The notes: a model not told the origin generated them from the sequence alone. 64,000 bases of DNA from Chitinophaga caseinilytica (GCF_038396765.1 NZ_CP150096.1:1781001-1845000), one strand, 5' to 3'. Shown: positions 28,094 to 38,670, counted from the first letter of the stretch. Translations and numbers: made by a program.

Positions 28094-28101
28094 TAACTTT
28101 G
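28094..28101 (+). promoter_or_regulatory. -7 promoter element of fabF (TAACTTTG)
   Basis: Perfect TAnnTTTG, 32 bp before the chosen start at 28134. Confidence 0.55.
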
Positions 28102-28133
28102 CGACCTAACTTTTGTCATTCAAAGTAAATTTT

Positions 28134-29396
<1,263 letters not shown>

Positions 29397-29419
29397 ACTG
29401 ACAAACATAATTGACGATA

Positions 29420-29451
29420 AAAAAGGGCGGAAATACAACTTCCGCCCTTTT
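29420..29451 (+). terminator. terminator of fabF
   Basis: AAAAGGGCGGAA pairs with TTCCGCCCTTTT; runs of A and T on both sides make it effective in both directions. Confidence 0.85.
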
Positions 29452-29458
29452 AGTTTTT

Positions 29459-30004
29459 TACGCATTATCAAATCAAATATCCCAAATTCTCCTTCTTTTT
29501 GCTAAAATTTTTAGTATTTTTGCCTTCGTTAACCTTCAATCCGAATGCGATGTAGGCTGTTTTATCACAACTTGATTGATTTCCGATTTTTGCCATTGCC
29601 TGAGGGGCGGCTATGCTGTAATGCAGTATGGGCGGTTGTTCCGGGTAATTCCTGCGACGGGCTGTAAGTAGCCGTTGGCGCGCTGCGAGATGCGGGCGCC
29701 GAAGAAAATCAGCGCAGGTGCCGGAGTGATGGCTGATGTTTGTTCGCGGCGAGTTTCGCTGCGGGCGGGCAGTGTATTGCACACGAAGTATAAGACAAAC
29801 CCGGTACAGATGCGCCGGGTGCGCGAGGTGTTTCCCGGCGCGATGGTCCTGCGGCGGAAGCCGGGGGCCGGAGCGGGGGGCGAAGCGCGGCTTTGTGGGC
29901 GGTTGTTCCGGTGTGGCGGACTTCTCCAATAATCGGTAAAGTAAATGGAGCTGGATAAGACATCCGGGCAAAGCGGCCGGATAAAAGCAAAACAAAAACA
30001 AGTA
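29459..30004. other. gene-poor interval of about 545 bp
   Basis: A -7 element TATTTTTG lies at 29515-29522. From about 29590 to 29935 the sequence is unusually G-rich on the plus strand and holds several short overlapping frames rich in Arg, Gly and Cys, none with a recognisable start, signal or motif. No gene can be supported. It could be a long leader of the repeat lipoprotein or a decayed gene. Confidence 0.5.
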
Positions 30005-30943
30005 ATGAAACATTGTAAAACCCTGTTCGTGCTGGTAGCAGCCACCATTGTTATGTTGACATCGGGATGTGCCCGGCAGACAGTTCACCCGGTACCGATC
30101 CGTTATAATTTCCTGGATCATATTCCGGACTACGATCCCATGTTGATGGACACTGAATCTTTGTCCACACCCCATTCCGTTGTGCCCGATACCGCCCGTG
30201 CGGCGGCTTTCGGGGCAACGAAAAAATCCCCTGTTCCCGTTTCGTACCGGTTCAGGGTAGAAGCCGGCCCGGACCGCGAGCCACAATTGCCCGGCAACGC
30301 GCCCGGTGGTGAATTGACGGAACCCGCTGCGAAAGCTGGTTCCATGGCAACGGTGCATCGGATCCAACCGATCGCGTTCCAATTCAAAACGGATGCAACG
30401 CTGGACCACGATCCCATGTTGCTGGGAAGTGAAGCATGGGTGAAAAGTGCGATCGAACCGACAGAACCCGCTGCGAAAGCTGGTTCCATGGCAACGAAGC
30501 ATTACATCCAACCGATCGCGTTCCAATTCAAACCGGATGCAACGCCAGACCACGATCCCATGTTGCTGGAAAGTGAAGCATTTGTGGAAAGTGCGATCGA
30601 ACTGACGGAACCCGCTGCGGAAGCTGGTTCCATGGTAACGAAGCATTACATCCAACCGATCGCGTTCCAATTCAAACCGGATGCAACGCCGGACCACGAT
30701 CCCATGTTACTGGGAACGATCATTGATCCGATCACCGGAGGGTATCTGGCTAAAACAAAGCCTGAGCCGGGTTACAGGATGATTCAAAGACATCCCGCCC
30801 CGGTATTTTACCGCTTCCGATTGGAGCACATCCCGGATTACGACCCCATGTTACAAATCACGGATTCCGTTGCCAACACGGGTATCCCCCGGCGAATCTC
30901 CACGCTGGCGGCTACTTCCACCTCAGTGAAAAGTTATCGCTGA
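30005..30943 (+). CDS. repeat-containing lipoprotein with PDxDPML-type motifs
   Basis: 312 aa, not assigned to a known family. Lipoprotein signal peptide MKHCKTLFVLVAATIVMLTS-GC (Cys near 23). The mature part carries six copies of a short motif, with consensus [YF]xFxx then [A/I]-[T/P]-PDxDPML; the five well-kept copies read PDYDPML, LDHDPML, PDHDPML twice and PDYDPML, and the second copy is degenerate (PDREPQL). Each is preceded by a P[VIA]-x-[YF] strand-like stretch. The three central copies lie in a 48-aa (144-bp) direct repeat. The opposite strand is also open but gives an Arg/Phe/His-rich product with no start features. Function unknown; the pattern is that of a surface protein or peptide precursor. 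Confidence 0.75.
   Translation: MKHCKTLFVLVAATIVMLTSGCARQTVHPVPIRYNFLDHIPDYDPMLMDTESLSTPHSVVPDTARAAAFGATKKSPVPVSYRFRVEAGPDREPQLPGNAPGGELTEPAAKAGSMATVHRIQPIAFQFKTDATLDHDPMLLGSEAWVKSAIEPTEPAAKAGSMATKHYIQPIAFQFKPDATPDHDPMLLESEAFVESAIELTEPAAEAGSMVTKHYIQPIAFQFKPDATPDHDPMLLGTIIDPITGGYLAKTKPEPGYRMIQRHPAPVFYRFRLEHIPDYDPMLQITDSVANTGIPRRISTLAATSTSVKSYR
30311..30718 (+). repeat. three 144-bp coding direct repeats
   Basis: Copies start at 30311, 30455 and 30599; the third is truncated at about 120 bp. They encode the unit from ELTEPAAKAGSMAT to DPMLLxSEA. High identity between copies suggests recent duplication. Confidence 0.9.
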
Positions 30944-30956
30944 GCGGAAATTCCGA

Positions 30957-31015
30957 CCGGCCGGAGGCGGCGCAGGGAAGTGGTCTCCCCGCCGGAAAGC
31001 CTCCGGTCATTTTTT
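30957..31015 (+). terminator. terminator of the repeat lipoprotein gene
   Basis: CCGGAGGC (30961-30968) pairs with GCCTCCGG (30999-31006), with a longer outer stem, and is followed by ATTTTTT. Confidence 0.6.
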
Positions 31016-31094
31016 AACGGCCTTTCAAAGTGTTATCAGTGCGAAGCGCCGATTTAGTAAGCGCCGGACAAATTCCGGCAGGAAAGTAAGCAAG

Positions 31095-31118
31095 CGGGCG
31101 CATCATCTGATGCGCCCG
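31095..31118. other. hairpin in the convergent intergenic region
   Basis: A near-perfect inverted repeat CGGGCGCATCA-TC-TGATGCGCCCG lies between the repeat lipoprotein gene and the minus-strand lipoprotein cluster, 79 bp past the minus-strand stop at 31197. There is no clear T run on either side, so it is either a weak terminator or a protein site. Confidence 0.45.
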
Positions 31119-31196
31119 TTGTTGTTGAGTGGGTTATCTGGGATTGGTCAAGTGCTGATTTGTTTTTGAGCTACCCGTCACGACGGCCGGGCAGCT

Positions 31197-32071
31197 TTAT
31201 TTGCCATGAGGCCAGGTATTGCTGCAAGTCCATGCAGCGGTAATGGTATATTGAAATGCGCCGTGGTCGGGCGATCCCGGAGCATTCCTTCGTACATCAT
31301 ACGAGGATACCTTACCGCCGTTGATCACAAAATTTTCGAAGTAAATGTCTTCGAACTTATAGTCTCCCTGCCATTCCTGCAGTGTTTTGGGCAGGTGGGA
31401 AGTTTTGAAATTTATCATCCCCATCTGATCGAGAATGGTCACTGCGGCCCATTCCGGGAAAGACGCCGTGATCCGCGACCATCGCAGGTCCGGATTCGGC
31501 TTCGTGTAGTCGTATGTAATGTAGGTTCCGTGTGCGCCGCCATCGTCGATCCCGGTCACATTGCCGTATCCATCGCGAAGGATGTTGGTTTCAAATGGAA
31601 TGATGCCGTGCGACACAGGCACGTAGGCAATAAAGCCCGTCAGCTCGCGACCGGAGTTGTAGCGGAACTTGAGGTTCGCCGCATATTCCCAGGTCCCGTC
31701 CATCGGTTGGAACCAGGATGTGGAATCGGGTTGGCCACAGGCATTGAACAAGACTTCCAGTCGCTTGAACCCGTCCGCGCTGTCGGTAAAGGTCATGCGG
31801 TTGCCGGTGTAAGTGATGTAATTGGTCCTCAGCTTGCTGAAATTCGTCGCATAGCCGCAGTACTTGGAAGGCCTGCCCAACCCGTCTTTTTCAATAACGG
31901 CCGTAACAGCGGGCTCGCCGGAATTGTGGGTCGCCTGCGCATTGCTGGTAAACATATAAGCCAGGCTGCATTTTGCCGGATCAGGACAATTGGGGTGGGG
32001 ATGGTGGGGATTTTTTTGCAGGCAAACAGACTGATGGTAATGAACGAGGATAATAACAGGGTTTGTTTCAT
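31197..32071 (-). pseudogene. tandem lipoprotein family, paralog 1, frameshifted
   Basis: Member of a three-gene family. From ATG 32071 the lipoprotein signal runs MKQTLLLSSFITISLFACKK and then the frame is lost in PTIPTP. One extra A in the run of seven (T 32011-32017 on plus) restores KKNPHHPHPNCPDPAKCSLAY and joins the long second frame that ends at 31197. The repaired length is 291 aa, the same as paralog 3. The body has TGNRMTFTDS, FNACGQPDST, YNSGRELTGF and HLPKTLQEW, all aligned with the paralogs. Function unknown. Confidence 0.8.
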
Positions 32072-32191
32072 GGCGATATATTTTGATTGGAGAACAAGAT
32101 GAAGGGGAAAGATGGTCTCACGCAATGGTGCCGGGTTTCAGGATATCCGCCGCCCGGTGTGTTTCACCCGGCCGGCGGATAAAGATCTATG

Positions 32192-33055
32192 CTAGAATTT
32201 GCCGGGATGACCGGAGCGGCATTGGTAAGACAGTGTTACGGTGCGGAGGTGTTCACCGGACGCCGGGTCGCTGCCGGTACGGTGATCATATGAAATTACT
32301 TTGCCGTTGTTGATCACCACATTGGCGATCGATTCGGTCGCAAATTGGTAGCCGCCCATATTCGAGGCAATGGTTTTGGGAAGATGGCGGGGTCTGAGAT
32401 CAATGGACCCGAATTGTTCCAGCAGGAACGTAGCAGACCATGTAGGCTGGGATGGAGTGAGGTAATAAATCTGTGCCGGCTTAATGGGGGCGTTGTAATT
32501 GTACGTCCATTCCGTGATGCTGGAGCCGTCTGTCAGTTTGAGCACATTGCCATGCGCGTCGCGGATGACTTGCGCTTCTTTGACTACGCCGCCGGGGATC
32601 GATTCGTTGTAAGTCACAACGAAGCTGGTCAGTTTTTTGGAGGAATTGTACTTGTAGCGGGTACGCGCCGGAATCTCGTTGGGGAGCCCGGTATCGTACC
32701 AGGTGGCCGAATCGGGTTGGCTGCAGGCGTTGAACCAGACATCCATGCGCTTGATGCCCGTGGCGCTGTCGGTCAGCGTCATCCGGTTGCCGGAATAAGT
32801 GATGTTGCTCACGTACGGCACGCCCCAGGCGGTCAGGTAGCCGCGGTGTTTAACCGGGCGGCCATCGGAGCCGCGGAAGATTTCAGAGCTGTATTCCGGT
32901 CCTTCGGAAACGCGGCTCAGGCCCACCGTGGTATGCAATGCCGTTAGCTGGCAGTCTGCAGTCTCGGGGCAATTTTGTTGCGGAAAATGCGGGTTCTTTT
33001 TGCAGGCGAGCAGGGAAAGGCAGGCCAGGAAGAGAATAACAGGGATTTGTTTCAT
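32192..33055 (-). CDS. tandem lipoprotein family, paralog 2
   Basis: 287 aa, intact. Start at 33055 (MKQIPVILFLACLSLLACKK; lipobox LLAC) is chosen over an earlier ATG because it opens straight into the signal peptide. Shares with the neighbours CPETADCQLT, YSGNRMTLTDS, FNACSQPDS, RDAHGNVLKLTDG, SIDLRPRHLPKT and the final VTLSYQC. The repeated YN..G/DxxG and tyrosine-strand pattern suggests an all-beta fold like those of Bacteroidota surface lipoproteins, but I cannot name a domain. Confidence 0.85.
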   Translation of the reverse strand: MKQIPVILFLACLSLLACKKNPHFPQQNCPETADCQLTALHTTVGLSRVSEGPEYSSEIFRGSDGRPVKHRGYLTAWGVPYVSNITYSGNRMTLTDSATGIKRMDVWFNACSQPDSATWYDTGLPNEIPARTRYKYNSSKKLTSFVVTYNESIPGGVVKEAQVIRDAHGNVLKLTDGSSITEWTYNYNAPIKPAQIYYLTPSQPTWSATFLLEQFGSIDLRPRHLPKTIASNMGGYQFATESIANVVINNGKVISYDHRTGSDPASGEHLRTVTLSYQCRSGHPGKF

Positions 33056-33201
33056 GATGGAGGGATTGTTTGTATGAAAAATGATATAGGGAATTGTGTT
33101 GGGTTTGCTGGACCGAAAATGCTGCAAGTTTTTGTTGATATCGAAAGCCCGGCGGCTACGGCATTTTACCCGCTGCCGTAACCACCGGGAAGATGATTCC
33201 G

Positions 33202-34077
33202 TTAAAATTTAGGGCCGCCGCTGTAACCACGGCAGTTCCAGGTGAGCGTGATGGTATTGCCGTAAAGCCATTCGGTAGATTCTTCGGGTTTGGCCCACAC
33301 TTCGTAAGACAACAGTTTTTCGCCGCTGATGACGAAGTTGGTAAACATCGTGGGGGTGAAAACGTAGCCGTTCATGCAATCCTGCTTCGTTTTGGGCAGA
33401 TGCCGCGGACGGAAATCGATAAGGCCGAATTGCTCGAGAATGATGGTGCTGGACCAGTAAGCCGTTACGCTGGACTGGTACCCAAACTGCAATGGCGGTG
33501 TGGGTTTGGAATAATCGTACGTCCATTTGACGAAGGTCATGCCGTCGGTCATTTCAAGTACGTTGCCATGGGCATCGCGTTTGATATCGATGTTGTGAAC
33601 GGTTTGATAAGGCGTGAACGCGTTGTAGACAGACCTGAACCCGGTGAGTTTTTTGTCGGCGTTGTAATGGTAGTATACCTGGTGCGGATGGTCGTAGGTG
33701 GTGCCGAGGGCGTACCAGGCCAGGGAGTCTGGCTGGCCGCAGGCGTTCAGCCATACTTCCATTTGTTTTTGGCCGGATGCGCTGTCTGTCAGCACCATCC
33801 GGTTGCCCGGGTAGCTGATGTTGTTGACGGTAGGTGCCTCCCAGGCGGTGGCATATCCGCGGTATTTGATGGGGCGGTTGGCGGCATCGCGGGTGATTTC
33901 TGCAGAGTTTTCGGGGAGGCCTCCAGACCGGGGGCCGTTGCCCTGGGTGGTGTGCATTACAGTGAGCTGGCAGTTGGCGGGCTCGGGGCATTTTCCGGTA
34001 TGCGGGGGATAATGGGGCTTCTTGCAAGCCGCGGAAGAGATCGCGACGAGCAACAGTGCGTAATGGATTGTTTTCAT
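33202..34077 (-). CDS. tandem lipoprotein family, paralog 3
   Basis: 291 aa lipoprotein (MKTIHYALLLVAISSAACKK, lipobox SAAC). It is the best-preserved family member: CPEPANCQLTVMHTTQG, YPGNRMVLTDSASGQKQMEV, LNACGQPDSLAWY, RDAHGNVLEMTDG, LIDFRPRHLPKT and a terminal TLTWNCRG. Cysteines near the two ends and in NACGQ are conserved among the three, which suggests disulfides. Gaps of about 120-150 bp separate the three genes. The 450 bp upstream hold no gene. Confidence 0.85.
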   Translation of the reverse strand: MKTIHYALLLVAISSAACKKPHYPPHTGKCPEPANCQLTVMHTTQGNGPRSGGLPENSAEITRDAANRPIKYRGYATAWEAPTVNNISYPGNRMVLTDSASGQKQMEVWLNACGQPDSLAWYALGTTYDHPHQVYYHYNADKKLTGFRSVYNAFTPYQTVHNIDIKRDAHGNVLEMTDGMTFVKWTYDYSKPTPPLQFGYQSSVTAYWSSTIILEQFGLIDFRPRHLPKTKQDCMNGYVFTPTMFTNFVISGEKLLSYEVWAKPEESTEWLYGNTITLTWNCRGYSGGPKF

Positions 34078-34534
34078 TTCATGCTATGTTTTAACGTGAT
34101 GTGGGTAAACAGCCTGGGGCAAACAGATCAGTTTGGGTGACATTCAATCTCGGCACGGTTCCACAGCAAGGGCAAGGAAAACAGTTTTTTATGGTGAATG
34201 AACGGGCGTAAACCAGGAAAAATCCCGCCAACGCGCCAACGGCGGACAGTTCGGGAAATATTGGGAGCATGGGCCGTTTATCCGGCAGGGGATAACAATG
34301 TGCATTTCGTTCTGGATTTTTGCAGGGTATTAGATCAGCAGGGATTCGGGCTAACAGCACTCCCCCGAAAGGGATGCACAAAATTAACCGGAAAGCCGAC
34401 ATGTAGTTTGCCGGTCTTCACATATTTGATTTATTGATATTTATTTTTTCATTATATAATTGGGGAAACTCGGATTTTTCCATCCCTTGGTAAATGCGTA
34501 GTTTTATACCCTCAATTTGCGTTCGGGATCTAAT
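34078..34534. other. gene-free interval upstream of uvrA
   Basis: About 455 bp with only short unconvincing frames. A minus-strand -7 element (TAATTTTG, CAAAATTA at 34379-34386 on plus) would give the lipoprotein cluster a leader of about 300 nt. The end next to uvrA is AT-rich. No known riboswitch was recognised. Confidence 0.4.
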
Positions 34535-37411
34535 ATGGCAAAAAAGCAAAAAACAACGGAACAACCGGCTCCTATCGTGCACAGCGATGAAATGATCGAA
34601 GTTTACGGCGCCAGGGAACATAACCTGAAAAACCTGGATATCCGTATTCCGAAAAACAGTCTGGTCGTAATTACAGGCATCAGCGGCAGCGGCAAATCGT
34701 CGCTGGCGTTCGACACCATTTACGCCGAAGGTCAGCGCCGGTACATGGAAAGTTTCGGGGCCTACGCCCGCCAGTTTATCGGCGATATGGAACGCCCGGA
34801 TGTAGACAAGATCACTGGCCTGTCTCCCGTTATTTCCATCGAGCAGAAAACGACCAACAAGAATCCCCGTTCCACCGTTGGCACCATCACCGAGATTTAC
34901 GACTTCCTCCGCCTGCTATACGCCCGCGCCAGCGAAGCCTTCTCCTATAACACCGGCAAGCGCATGACCCGCTTCTCCGAAGAAGAGATCATGGCGCACA
35001 TCTTTTCCCATTTCCCGAAAAAGAAACTGGTCATCCTCGCCCCCCTCGTCCGCGGCCGTAAAGGCCACTACCGCGAACTTTTCGAACAAGTCCGCAAACA
35101 GGGGTTCGTTAAGGTGCGGGTAGACGGGGAAGTGATGGACCTCAAGGAAAGAATGCAGGTAGACCGGTACAAGATCCACGACATCGAACTGGTGATAGAC
35201 CGCATCCAGGTGCAGGACGATGCCCGCGTGCGCATCAGCCAGAGCGTCCAGAAAGCGCTCCAGCTGGGCAAAGGGCTCATGTTCGTCATGGACCACGATT
35301 CCGGAAAGCTCTCCCAGTACAGCCGGCAGCTGATGTGTGAAGACACGGGCATTTCCTACGAAGAGCCGTCGCCCAACACCTTCTCCTTCAACTCGCCCTA
35401 CGGCGCCTGCCCCCGCTGCAAAGGCCTCGGCACCATTTACCAGATCAATATGGACGATGTGCTGCCCGACCGCAGCAAATCCATCAACGAAGGCGGCCTC
35501 GTGCCCCTCGGCGAAGCGCGCGACACCTTCACTTTCAAGCAGGTACAGCAACTCGCCAAAAAATATAAATTCTCCCTTTCCGCGCCCATCGATAAAATCC
35601 CCGAAAACGCCCTCAATGTGCTCCTTTTCGGCGACGAGAACGGCAAACTGGAAGTGGACATGGGATTCGAGGAGAATGGTACCCCCGAGCCCTACGCCAC
35701 CGAATACGAAGGCGTAGTAAATATGGTACGCCGGTATTTCAACGACACTTCTTCCGACTACGTGCGCAACTGGGCCGAAGGCTTCATGCAGCTTTCGGCT
35801 TGCCCGGAATGCAACGGCACCCGCCTCAAGAAGGAAAGCCTCATGTTTAAGGTAGACGGGAAAAATATTTCCGAGCTCGGAGAACTGAACCTCGCCAGCC
35901 TGGCCGTTTGGTTCAGCGATATCGAGAAACGCCTGAGCAACAAGCAGAACGTGATCGCCAAAGACGTGCTGAAGGAAATCCGCGAACGCCTCGGGTTCCT
36001 GCTGGACGTGGGCCTCACTTACCTCACGCTCAACCGCCCTACCCGCACGCTTTCCGGCGGCGAAAGCCAGCGTATTCGCCTGGCCACGCAGATCGGTTCC
36101 CAGCTCATGGGCATCACCTATATCCTCGATGAGCCTTCCATCGGGCTACATCAGCGCGATAACATGCGCCTCATCGACGCACTGCGCAACCTCAAGGAAA
36201 TGGGGAACTCGGTGCTGGTGGTGGAACACGATAAAGATATCATGCTGCACGCAGACCACCTGATCGATATCGGTCCGGGCGCGGGCCTGCACGGCGGCCA
36301 GGTGGTAGCCCAGGGCACCCCGGCCGAAATGCTGAAGCTGAAAACCGCCACGGCGGGATATCTGAACGGGATACACGAAATCACCGTGCCCAAAGAGCGC
36401 CGCAAAGGCAACGGGAAGTTCCTGGAACTGAAAGGCGCATCCGGCAACAACCTCAAAAATGTCGGCATCAAACTGCCGCTCGGAACGTTCATCTGCGTGA
36501 CCGGCGTATCCGGCAGCGGCAAATCTACGCTCATCAACGAAACTTTATACCCGATCCTTTCCCGCCACGCCTACAACTCCAAACTGACGCCCATGCCATA
36601 TAAAAGCGTGAAAGGGCTGGAGGAGCTGGATAAGGTGATCGAGATCGACCAGTCGCCCATCGGGCGCACCCCGCGCAGCAATCCCGCTACCTATTGCGGA
36701 TTCTTCACGGAGATCAGGCAGCTTTTTGCCGCGGTGCCCGAAGCCAAAATCCGCGGGTACAACGCCGGCCGTTTCTCCTTCAACGTGAAAGGCGGCCGCT
36801 GCGACGTTTGCGAAGGTGCGGGCGTTCGGGTGATCGAAATGAACTTTCTGCCGGATGTGTACGTGCATTGCGAAAAATGTAACGGCCGCCGCTATAACCG
36901 CGAAACCCTCGAAATCCGCTATAAAGGCAAATCCATCAGCGATGTGCTGGATATGACCGTCGAAGAAGCCGTGGAATTCTTCCAGGCGGTGCCGTACCTT
37001 CACCGCAAAGTGAAGACGTTGCAAGACGTTGGCCTGGGATACATCACCCTGGGGCAATCGGCCGTAACCCTTTCGGGTGGCGAGGCACAGCGGGTGAAAG
37101 TAGCGACGGAACTGTCGAAAAAGGATACCGGTAAAACCATCTATATCCTCGACGAGCCCACAACAGGCCTCCATTTCCAGGATATCCAGCTGCTGCTCAA
37201 CGTGTTGAACAAACTGGTAGACCGGGGGAACACGGTACTCGTGATCGAACATAACCTCGATGTGGTGAAAGTGGCGGATTATGTGGTAGACCTCGGCCCC
37301 GAAGGCGGCGAAGGCGGCGGGCGCATCCTCGCCACCGGGACCCCGGAAGAAGTCAGCCAGTGCAAGGAAAGCCATACCGCCCTATTTTTGAAGAAAGAAC
37401 TCAAGCAATAG
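34535..37411 (+). CDS. uvrA: UvrA, excinuclease ABC subunit A
   Basis: 958-aa DNA-damage recognition ATPase of nucleotide excision repair, partner of UvrB. The two ATPase halves carry GISGSGKSSLAFDTIYAEGQ and GVSGSGKSTLINETLY, signatures LSGGESQRIRLA and LSGGEAQRVKVA, and zinc fingers CPRC...CPEC and CDVC...CEKC. The motif IDQSPIGRTPRSNPATY is that of the housekeeping enzyme. ATG 34535 is chosen over one 18 bp earlier. It is the canonical copy; a divergent paralog lies at 8524-11328. The next gene follows after 24 bp. Confidence 0.97.
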   Translation: MAKKQKTTEQPAPIVHSDEMIEVYGAREHNLKNLDIRIPKNSLVVITGISGSGKSSLAFDTIYAEGQRRYMESFGAYARQFIGDMERPDVDKITGLSPVISIEQKTTNKNPRSTVGTITEIYDFLRLLYARASEAFSYNTGKRMTRFSEEEIMAHIFSHFPKKKLVILAPLVRGRKGHYRELFEQVRKQGFVKVRVDGEVMDLKERMQVDRYKIHDIELVIDRIQVQDDARVRISQSVQKALQLGKGLMFVMDHDSGKLSQYSRQLMCEDTGISYEEPSPNTFSFNSPYGACPRCKGLGTIYQINMDDVLPDRSKSINEGGLVPLGEARDTFTFKQVQQLAKKYKFSLSAPIDKIPENALNVLLFGDENGKLEVDMGFEENGTPEPYATEYEGVVNMVRRYFNDTSSDYVRNWAEGFMQLSACPECNGTRLKKESLMFKVDGKNISELGELNLASLAVWFSDIEKRLSNKQNVIAKDVLKEIRERLGFLLDVGLTYLTLNRPTRTLSGGESQRIRLATQIGSQLMGITYILDEPSIGLHQRDNMRLIDALRNLKEMGNSVLVVEHDKDIMLHADHLIDIGPGAGLHGGQVVAQGTPAEMLKLKTATAGYLNGIHEITVPKERRKGNGKFLELKGASGNNLKNVGIKLPLGTFICVTGVSGSGKSTLINETLYPILSRHAYNSKLTPMPYKSVKGLEELDKVIEIDQSPIGRTPRSNPATYCGFFTEIRQLFAAVPEAKIRGYNAGRFSFNVKGGRCDVCEGAGVRVIEMNFLPDVYVHCEKCNGRRYNRETLEIRYKGKSISDVLDMTVEEAVEFFQAVPYLHRKVKTLQDVGLGYITLGQSAVTLSGGEAQRVKVATELSKKDTGKTIYILDEPTTGLHFQDIQLLLNVLNKLVDRGNTVLVIEHNLDVVKVADYVVDLGPEGGEGGGRILATGTPEEVSQCKESHTALFLKKELKQ

Positions 37412-37435
37412 GCGAACATGCCAACAGCCCGTTAT

Positions 37436-37906
37436 ATGAAATATCTGTTCCTGTTTCTTTGTTGCATAGCGGCACTTTCCGCGTGCGACGACGATACCAA
37501 GGTGTGCGACCAGGATACGCGTACCTCTGCCAACATCCGTTTCCGCTATCCCGTTCCCGGCAATCCCACGCAGAATAAAGATACCGTGCTGCCCAAGGTG
37601 ACGGTGTTTGCCCTGAACAAAGACAGCCTGATCCGGAAGCGCACCGGCCTCAGCGGCATGCAACTGCCGCTCGATCTGCATAACGATACGAGCCGGTTCT
37701 ATTTCCAGACAGACAGTACGGCGAAGGCCGATACGCTTACCTTTGCGTATAAACGCCAGCCGCATTTCGTGTCGGCCGGGTGCGGCGTAGTGATGTATTT
37801 CAACATCGACTCCGCCTGGTCTACCAAAAATGTCGTTAAATCCGTGCAGCTCAATGCCAAAAACATAACAACGATTAATGAAATTCACATTATCCTCCAT
37901 TTTTAG
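37436..37906 (+). CDS. DUF6452 family lipoprotein
   Basis: 156 aa from ATG 37436. Signal peptide MKYLFLFLCCIAALSAC with lipobox and a DDD sequence after the Cys. The body is beta-rich with paired cysteines (KVCDQDT and AGCGVVM). Matches the Bacteroidota family DUF6452, of unknown function, which commonly sits beside DUF6048 as here. It overlaps the next gene by 29 bp. Confidence 0.75.
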   Translation: MKYLFLFLCCIAALSACDDDTKVCDQDTRTSANIRFRYPVPGNPTQNKDTVLPKVTVFALNKDSLIRKRTGLSGMQLPLDLHNDTSRFYFQTDSTAKADTLTFAYKRQPHFVSAGCGVVMYFNIDSAWSTKNVVKSVQLNAKNITTINEIHIILHF

Positions 37907-38615
37907 CGCCTGCTTCCTGCTGATCGCCTGCTGTGCTGTTGCGCAGGAAAAAGGTGCTGCCGCCCCGCAGGACAAAAAGAAGGATTCCGCGAAGGCCCTG
38001 GTGGTGGAAGTGCCGGCAGGGCTGCGTATCGGTACGGACCTGTCGCGCATTGCGATGCACTTTTTCCAACCGTATCGTACAGACGCTACCATAACACTCG
38101 ACGCCCGTTACCGCGACCGTATTTTCTTTGCTTCGGATATTTCCTGGAACCGCACTTCGCATTCGGATACCCTGTACAATTACAAGGGCAACGGCATCGC
38201 GATTTCGCTGGGCGTGAATTACAACCTGTTGAAAAAGCAGGTGCCGAAAGAGAATTTCATGCTGTTCGCCGGGATGAAATACGGATTCGCGTTGTTCAAC
38301 TACGAATTGCCGAAGTACGAGGTGCCCGGCAGTTACTGGGGAGATTTTGAGGGCAGCCTGGCATCGTCCACCAAAACGGCCCACTGGGTGGAGCTGTCGG
38401 TGGGGATGAAAGTGGAAGTATTGAAGAATTTTTACCTCGGCTGGAGCATCCAGGACCGGTTGCTGCTGACGAAGAAGATATCGAAAGGCGATTATCCGCC
38501 GATGGTGATCCCGGGTTTCGGCAAAGGTAACAAGGGGAATGTGTTCGATATGCAGTACACGATCTCTTATTTGCTGCCGATGTGGAAAGTGAAGCAGAAA
38601 ATGAGCCTTCCCTGA
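37878..38615 (+). CDS. DUF6048 family protein, outer-membrane-like beta protein
   Basis: 245 aa with a signal peptide (MKFTLSSIFSACFLLIACCAVA, then QE). The mature part has alternating amphipathic strands (e.g. RIFFASDISWNRTSH, GIAISLGVNYNLL, FMLFAGMKYGFALFNY, FYLGWSIQDRLLL) ending in a Trp/Pro C-terminus (MWKVKQKMSLP), suggestive of a small outer-membrane barrel. DUF6048 family; function unknown. Translation-coupled to the DUF6452 gene. Confidence 0.75.
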   Translation: MKFTLSSIFSACFLLIACCAVAQEKGAAAPQDKKKDSAKALVVEVPAGLRIGTDLSRIAMHFFQPYRTDATITLDARYRDRIFFASDISWNRTSHSDTLYNYKGNGIAISLGVNYNLLKKQVPKENFMLFAGMKYGFALFNYELPKYEVPGSYWGDFEGSLASSTKTAHWVELSVGMKVEVLKNFYLGWSIQDRLLLTKKISKGDYPPMVIPGFGKGNKGNVFDMQYTISYLLPMWKVKQKMSLP

Positions 38616-38639
38616 TGGGTTGGAACGAAAGATATGCGT

Positions 38640-38670
38640 CCCCGGTTGCTGGTCAGCCGGGGATTTTTTT
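38640..38670 (+). terminator. terminator of the DUF6048 gene
   Basis: CCCCGG pairs with CCGGGG, followed by ATTTTTTT. Confidence 0.75.

Noticed and set aside
29468..30697. Minus-strand frame of 409 codons with repeated FELERDRLD blocks
   Set aside because: It mirrors the 144-bp repeats of the lipoprotein gene. The plus strand has a signal peptide, lipobox and terminator; the minus frame has none of these.
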